A stretch of DNA of 16,799 bases from Pseudomonadota bacterium (GTDB taxonomy: Bacteria; Pseudomonadota; Gammaproteobacteria; Burkholderiales; Ferrovaceae), in NCBI GenBank assembly GCA_021811005.1, contig JAJZPY010000038.1, positions 1-16,799 on the forward strand. Direction: 5' to 3'. The notes below the pieces were generated by a model that saw nothing but the letters and a program-made list of their open reading frames with translations, had not been told where the DNA came from and ran no database searches. Every line of letters begins with the position of its first letter. Positions within the stretch are counted from its first letter, which is position 1. Positions 12,692 through 16,799 of this stretch are shown one piece after another. A program made the position numbers and the translations under genes.

Positions 12692-14359
12692 TCAGGTGTA
12701 GCCGCTGAAAGCGCGGGTCACGTCGGTGAGCGCGCTTTGCTTGCTGGTATCCACGCTGCCCAGCTTCTGCGCGGTGTCGGCGCCCTGGTTGAGCAGCGCG
12801 GCCTGCTGCTGGGCCTGGGCTGCTTCGGCGCGCTGCTTGCGGATCAAGGCCACCTGTTCGCCCGGCACGATCAACTCAGGGTCGATGCCCAACATGTCGG
12901 CGTAGGCGTCGGCCCAGCGGTCGGCGTCGAACTTGTCGAGGACTTCCGGCTTGATGCCGGCCACTGCGCCCAGGTTGCCGACGAAGCGATCCACCGAGTT
13001 GGTGGCAATCGCGCGTTGTGCCTGGGCCAGCATGCTGACGAACTCGACGTTCAGTTCCATGCTCTGCAATTCGTCCGGCGGGGGCGGCACGATGCCGGCC
13101 TCGACCATGCGCGAAAAGGTCATTTCGATGAGCGGGTCGAGGATTTCGTTGTGCATCCGTTCCAGCACCGGCCCCAGCATGAGCAGCTTTTCCTCGTGCC
13201 GCTCGGCCACCTCGGTGGCGGTCATTTGCGGGTTGGTGCCGTTGGCGAGCATGAGGAACAGGTCGGCGTAGAAACTGCCCTTGATGCGCTCGCGCACGTC
13301 CTGGATGTCGGCCAGTAGGTGCGACAGGTCGATATTGACCTCGAAGGCCGAGCGGATGCCACCGTTGGGTGCAGCCGAATCCACGAAGGAAATGCCGCCG
13401 GGCAAGGTATCCACGTCGCGCGACTTCAAGGACGTGGGCGCCTGCAGCGGAGGCTTGGTCTTGTAGTCGATGCCCTGGGCCTTGCGCAGTTGCTCGTGCT
13501 GCAACTGCTTGATGTCGCCCAGCGCTTCCATGGCCGGCGAGTTGCCGTAGATGTCGCCGCCGGTCGTAGCCCAGCGCGGGCACAAGGCCGGGAATTCCTT
13601 GAAGCCCGAGTCGCGCAGGATCTGGTCCTCGTTGCCGCCGTGCTCGAAATAGACCGACTTCCACGCCATGTTGCGGTCGTCGCGCTTGGTCACATCGCGG
13701 TCGACGCGCGGCTCGATGGCGTGCATGATCGTGACCCACTGTTCCAGGGCGCCACGGTCGAACAGGGTTTGCACGGTCGGGCTGCAATTGTTGCGGCCGA
13801 ACTCGCGCACCATTTGCGCCACGGTCATTTGGAATTCGCGGTAAAGCGTATTCACCTGGCCGCGATGGTCGGCGGCCATGGCGAACTCGCCCGTGGTCAG
13901 CGTGTAGTGGTGGATGACTGAATTGAAGTCCGCCAGCACGATGGTGCTGGCCGTGCCGAAGGCGCCCAATTCCTCATACATCGAGTGCAGGGCGCGGTAG
14001 GTGTTCGACTTGGCGAACACCATTTGCATGAGGCGGGTCACGTCGGCCAGCCACGCCTTGACGGCCGCCGACTCATCCAACTGCGGGTCGGACGTGGTGA
14101 GGCGGAACCAGGGCCGGGCTGGGCTGGTCATACCGGCCATCATGCCGGCGGCGAGCACGCGCAGCGCGCGGGTGCCCGTGCTGTCGTAGATGTTGTTGTG
14201 CCGCTTGTCGCCCCGGTTGCGGTCATCGACGAAGAAGCGGCCCGAGCGCGGCAGCAGGTAGCCGCTGATTTCCTTCCAGTGCGCCATCCAGCTTTCGCGC
14301 TCGTTGCGCAACTGCCCCCAGCGCGATAGCAGTAGTTTGCGCTTGGAGATTTCGGCCAT
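12692..14359 (-). CDS. Portal (head-to-tail connector) protein
   Basis: 555 residues, ATG at 14359 two bases after the preceding stop. It has the podovirus connector pattern. The N-terminal 'RWGQLRNERESWMAHWKEIS' helix is followed by 'YLLPRSGRF'. The wing core has 'ALRVLAAGMMAGMTSPARPW', 'YEELGAFGTAST' and 'CPRWATTGGDIYGNSPAMEA'. The stem reads 'ALGDIKQLQHEQLRKAQGID', and the crown begins with 'TATEVAERHEEKLLMLGPVL'. The tail (GSVDTSKQSALTDVTRAFSG) follows a Gln/Ala-rich coiled coil. It forms the 12-subunit ring through which terminase pumps DNA and to which the tail tubular A-like adaptor binds. Length is normal for this family. Confidence 0.93.
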   Translation of the reverse strand: MAEISKRKLLLSRWGQLRNERESWMAHWKEISGYLLPRSGRFFVDDRNRGDKRHNNIYDSTGTRALRVLAAGMMAGMTSPARPWFRLTTSDPQLDESAAVKAWLADVTRLMQMVFAKSNTYRALHSMYEELGAFGTASTIVLADFNSVIHHYTLTTGEFAMAADHRGQVNTLYREFQMTVAQMVREFGRNNCSPTVQTLFDRGALEQWVTIMHAIEPRVDRDVTKRDDRNMAWKSVYFEHGGNEDQILRDSGFKEFPALCPRWATTGGDIYGNSPAMEALGDIKQLQHEQLRKAQGIDYKTKPPLQAPTSLKSRDVDTLPGGISFVDSAAPNGGIRSAFEVNIDLSHLLADIQDVRERIKGSFYADLFLMLANGTNPQMTATEVAERHEEKLLMLGPVLERMHNEILDPLIEMTFSRMVEAGIVPPPPDELQSMELNVEFVSMLAQAQRAIATNSVDRFVGNLGAVAGIKPEVLDKFDADRWADAYADMLGIDPELIVPGEQVALIRKQRAEAAQAQQQAALLNQGADTAQKLGSVDTSKQSALTDVTRAFSGYT

Positions 14360-14361
14360 GG

Positions 14362-14676
14362 TTAAGACCCCAGCAGCGTGTTCTTGCTGAGATTCAGCGC
14401 GGCCGGGTCAATGCCCTGCGGCCCGGTCAGCATGGTGCCGGATGCGCCGGCCTTGCCCGCCTGGGTCGCCGAGTCGAGCGCGGCGCCGGTATCGGCCCGC
14501 TTGGTGTTCGCGCGGTTGGTCGCCTCGTCGGCGGCCTTCTCCTGCTTCTTGGCGTTGGCCTCGGCCTGCTGGCTTGCCTTTTCGGCGGCCTTCTTCTGCT
14601 CCTGGCCGTTGTTGTAGGCGATTGCCGCGCCAGCAACTGCGGCGGCGGCAATGACTGCGGTAGATCCACCCGTCAT
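14362..14676 (-). CDS. Small protein with hydrophobic N terminus and coiled coil, portal-adjacent
   Basis: 104 residues. An Ala-rich hydrophobic segment (STAVIAAAAVAGAAIAYNNG) at the N terminus is followed by a charged Lys/Glu/Ala coiled coil (EQKKAAEKASQQAEANAKKQ). The Gly-rich end contains GTMLTGPQGIDPAALNLSKN and stops at LLGS. This composition and the 'TMLTGPQG' end recur in short proteins encoded just upstream of podovirus portals. It is separated by two bases from genes on both sides, so it belongs to the operon. No Lys-rich signal region precedes the hydrophobic part, so it is probably a virion-associated or membrane-touching accessory protein rather than a lysis protein. Confidence 0.7.
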   Translation of the reverse strand: MTGGSTAVIAAAAVAGAAIAYNNGQEQKKAAEKASQQAEANAKKQEKAADEATNRANTKRADTGAALDSATQAGKAGASGTMLTGPQGIDPAALNLSKNTLLGS

Positions 14677-14678
14677 GA

Positions 14679-15140
14679 TTACTCTCCTGTGATGTTGATG
14701 CGATTCACGGCGCCCGGCTTGCGTGAGAACAGCAAGTGCGCCTCGTCGGTAAATTCGTCCTCGGCCTCGGCCACCGTCTTGGCCTGGGTGGCGAACACCA
14801 TGGTCAAGCGCGTGTCGGCGTGGGCGAGGAATGCCTGGCGGCGGTGCGCGCTGGCTGCGAGTACGTGGTACCCCACCAGCGTGGTGGCGTCGTCGCCCGC
14901 GTTGACCGTGGCGTTGCCGTCAAACACCAGCAGCGTGGGCACGCGGATGAACACGCCCGTGAGCACCACGCCGGCCGGAATGCAGATCGTTCGCGCATAC
15001 ATGCCGCCGTGCAGCACGTGGTCGGTGGCAATCTCGACTTGTGGCAGGTCGCGCGTGATGGCCTCCAGTTCGCGCACCTTGTCGATGGCCTGGGCCGTCA
15101 TGGCGGGAATGCGGCTTTCTGCCGCCACAAGGCCGCTCAC
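14679..15140 (-). CDS. Beta-rich unknown phage structural-type protein
   Basis: 153 residues. The GTG start at 15140 overlaps the acetyltransferase stop (GTGA) and has GGGGG six bases upstream. An internal ATG at residue 14 is possible. After a helical start come Val/Ile/Thr-rich strands: 'VEIATDHVLHGGMYARTICI', 'PAGVVLTGVFIRVPTLLVFD', 'GYHVLAASAHRRQAFLAHAD' and a final acidic 'EAEDEFTDEAHLLFSR'. The strand pattern with GG and PAG turns recalls a cupin-like barrel, but no full metal-binding set is recognised. It is probably a minor head component because of its place between terminase and portal. Confidence 0.65.
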   Translation of the reverse strand: MSGLVAAESRIPAMTAQAIDKVRELEAITRDLPQVEIATDHVLHGGMYARTICIPAGVVLTGVFIRVPTLLVFDGNATVNAGDDATTLVGYHVLAASAHRRQAFLAHADTRLTMVFATQAKTVAEAEDEFTDEAHLLFSRKPGAVNRINITGE

Positions 15141-15598
15141 AGCAGCCCCCGGAAGAAAATGCGGTTGGTTTCGTGGTAGCCCACGTGCGGCAGCAGTCGC
15201 TCAAGGCGCCCGCCGGCTGGGGCAGTCACGTACAGGCCGCCGGCCCCTGCCTCGGCCGCTACTTCCTCGGCCGCGCGCAGCAGCTTCATGCCAGCGCCAC
15301 CAGCGCGGTGCGCCTCGGCCACAAACAGGGTTTCGGTCGATGCGACGACCTTGCCGCCGAAGTGCAGCACGGGCGCAATCAGCACGGCGCACAGGCCGAC
15401 CAGTTCCTCACCTACGAACACGCCCAGGGGATGCAACAGGCCGGCGTCGACCATGCGGGTGTAGCCTTCGCGGTCAGGTAGCGCGCCCAACATGTCGGGA
15501 TTGCGCAGCGACTCGGCCCGGTACTCGTCGCACAGGGCGGCGAACACAGGCGAGTCGAAGGCTTCGGCTACGGTGATGGTGCGAATGGTCGGTTCCAT
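15137..15598 (-). CDS. GNAT-family acetyltransferase encoded in the phage packaging cluster
   Basis: 153 residues. The GNAT core has a beta4 strand followed by the acetyl-CoA pyrophosphate-binding loop R98-A-G-G-A-G103 (ETLFVAEAHRAGGAGMKLLR). A second helix and a strand 'AGGLYVTAPAGGRLERLLPH' end in the common V-G-Y140ish turn (GYHETNRIF). The N half has 'CDEYRAESLRNPDMLGALPD' and 'LVGLCAVLIAPVLHFGGKVV'. It should transfer an acetyl group from acetyl-CoA to an amine; the substrate is unknown. It lies between terminase and the portal cluster in the same operon, so it is made late in infection. Possible targets are a virion protein or a host factor. The Shine-Dalgarno is weak, and the stop overlaps the next gene's GTG. 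Confidence 0.82.
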   Translation of the reverse strand: MEPTIRTITVAEAFDSPVFAALCDEYRAESLRNPDMLGALPDREGYTRMVDAGLLHPLGVFVGEELVGLCAVLIAPVLHFGGKVVASTETLFVAEAHRAGGAGMKLLRAAEEVAAEAGAGGLYVTAPAGGRLERLLPHVGYHETNRIFFRGLL

Positions 15599-15649
15599 GC
15601 GCGCAGCGTATGCGGGGGCATGGAAGGAACGGGCACCGCTGAAACCGGC

Positions 15650-16799
15650 TTACCTTTCGTAAGGGTCGTAATCCCGGCGGCGCTTCTGGCCCATGGCCTC
15701 GACCACCGAGCGCTTCGGGGTATCCAGCAGCGCCAGCACGTAGGCGCTGCCGTAGTCGGGCGAGCGCCCGATTTTTTCCATGATCTGCTCGCGGCTTGCC
15801 ACATAGATGGTCGAGCCCGACAGTTCCCACGTCGGTGCGCACAGGTCCGCGAGAAGGGCAGGATCTGGCGGCAGGGCGATGCCCGTGTTGTTGGTCGGGT
15901 CCAGGGCCTCACGCATTCGCCACCATAGCTCGCTGCGCAGGTTCTTGAAGCGCAGCCGGCCGGACTTGTCCGTGCCCACGGCGGACTCGGCGACATTGAC
16001 GCCGACGACCTGCTGCCCGGCCTCGTTGAGGAAGTCGTAGGGCGCCGAGCCCACGCCGATGACGTCGATATGCACCACCGCGTCGTCGCGCTTGGCCGCA
16101 ATGGTGAGCCCGGCCACGGTCGGGCCGTTGGGCGTCGCGCTGCCCGGATAGACCAGGGCCTCGTCGAACCACATGCCATGCCGGCGGGCAATGATCGTGT
16201 TGTCCCGGCCACCGCGCGCCACATCAACGCCCAGCGAGTCCATGGGCGCCAGCTTGTCGGGCCGCTTCCACCGCGCCTGGGCTGCTTCCACCCATGCGGT
16301 CGGGATGACTTGCCACGGGTCGTCCTCGATGCCCGCGTTGAAGTCGCCATAGAGCATTTGCGAGCGCAGCGGCTCGGGGAGTGATTGCAGGGTCGCCATG
16401 TAGCCGGTTCCCATGAGGTAAGGGTTGTCGCTGACGCGCGAAGGTATGAACGTCCGGCTCATCGGCTTGATGAGGTCGGCGCCGTGCTGGAAGGGCTCGC
16501 CGTTCGGTACCTCGACCTCTTCGCCGTCGATCATGGCGAACCACCGCAACTCGCCCGGCTGGGCGGGCTTCGGGTGCTTCTTGTCGAGCCAAGGCGCAAA
16601 GAAGGCCGTGATCCACCGGCCCTCGGCCGTGGTCGGCGGGTTGAAGGTCAGCAGCGCCTGGCAGCGTTGCGACGGATCAACCGAGCGCAGCCAGCCCAGC
16701 AGAAAGCGCACTTGCGATTCGAGGAAGTTGGCCGCCTCGTCAAACACCAACAGGTCGTGGGGGCGGCCTTGATAACGTGCCTCGTCGCCCAGGTTTGGC
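15650..16799 (-). CDS. terL: Terminase large subunit (5' end beyond window)
   Basis: The frame is open from the right edge to TAA at 15650. The first visible residues are P-N-L-G-D-E-A-R, leading to Walker B LLVFDEAANF (Asp and Glu codons near 16741-16736) and the coupling motif LLTFNPP. The nuclease domain follows with RNase H-like acidic residues in SLGVDVARGG (Asp at about 16225), VVHIDVIGVGSAPYDFL (Asp at about 16066) and RSPDYGSAYVLALLD (Asp at about 15757). Walker A and the true start lie outside; a TTG at 16750 is inside the ATPase and is not the start. The protein packages DNA through the portal and cuts concatemers. The C terminus is basic (GQKRRRDYDPYER). Confidence 0.93.
   Translation of the reverse strand, partial: PNLGDEARYQGRPHDLLVFDEAANFLESQVRFLLGWLRSVDPSQRCQALLTFNPPTTAEGRWITAFFAPWLDKKHPKPAQPGELRWFAMIDGEEVEVPNGEPFQHGADLIKPMSRTFIPSRVSDNPYLMGTGYMATLQSLPEPLRSQMLYGDFNAGIEDDPWQVIPTAWVEAAQARWKRPDKLAPMDSLGVDVARGGRDNTIIARRHGMWFDEALVYPGSATPNGPTVAGLTIAAKRDDAVVHIDVIGVGSAPYDFLNEAGQQVVGVNVAESAVGTDKSGRLRFKNLRSELWWRMREALDPTNNTGIALPPDPALLADLCAPTWELSGSTIYVASREQIMEKIGRSPDYGSAYVLALLDTPKRSVVEAMGQKRRRDYDPYER

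Noticed and set aside
16748..16750. TTG start for the terminase at 16750
   Set aside because: The frame continues to the right edge with sensible residues, and the TTG codon lies within the Walker B motif.
1..16799. Diversity-generating retroelement, expected from similarity to BPP-1
   Set aside because: No reverse transcriptase, tail-tip receptor-binding gene or template/variable repeat pair is present. In BPP-1 these lie beyond the ejection genes, which would be left of this window.

Overview
The window is the virion-assembly (late) region of a GC-rich tailed phage or prophage with short-tail (podovirus) architecture. The gene set and order resemble Bordetella phage BPP-1 and the epsilon15-type podoviruses: an epsilon15/BPP-1-type major capsid protein, a Bbp16-type cement protein, a Bbp19-type small protein, a head-to-tail connector portal and T7-like internal core proteins. 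High GC and these relatives suggest a betaproteobacterial host (Bordetella, Achromobacter or Burkholderia-like) or Pseudomonas. No host gene is visible, so the host is an inference.

All virion genes lie on the minus strand, so the operon reads from right to left. From the right edge the order is: terminase large subunit (cut by the edge), a GNAT acetyltransferase, a beta-rich unknown, a small membrane/coiled-coil protein, portal, Bbp19-like protein, scaffold-like protein, major capsid protein, cement protein, a 60-residue protein, tail tubular A-like protein and tail tubular B-like protein (to 7275). After an inserted cassette come two internal virion proteins (5337-3091) and a giant ejection protein that runs off the left edge. 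Genes are packed tightly, with stop/start overlaps at 3091-3094 and 15137-15140. A strong mid-operon terminator at 9949-9972 separates the head genes from the tail genes.

The cassette at about 5437-7274 interrupts the late operon. It carries two plus-strand genes, a small membrane protein and a secreted Gly/Ser/Tyr/Asn-rich protein, which look like a lysogenic-conversion 'moron'. It also carries a minus-strand Bro-N antirepressor. Between them, at about 6589-6656 on the minus strand, is a C4-type antisense RNA ending in an intrinsic terminator. Its sequence is complementary to the antirepressor leader over about 20 nt. That same leader segment can instead pair with the antirepressor's own Shine-Dalgarno region, so the leader looks like a two-state RNA switch. 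An antirepressor module nested in late genes recalls the immI region of phage P22.

The partial protein at 1-3094 is a 'polyvalent' ejected protein. It has a Bro-independent BECR-fold nuclease-like region followed by a zincin-like HExxH peptidase region. The linker between these two regions carries, on the opposite strand, a promoter-like sequence, a tRNA-anticodon-arm-like hairpin and a near-perfect intrinsic terminator. This is a possible cryptic small RNA. No gene-free stretch exceeds 300 bases; the longest is the 6426-6719 control region. I see no integrase, repressor, lysis genes, CRISPR array, diversity-generating retroelement, complete tRNA or attachment site in the window.
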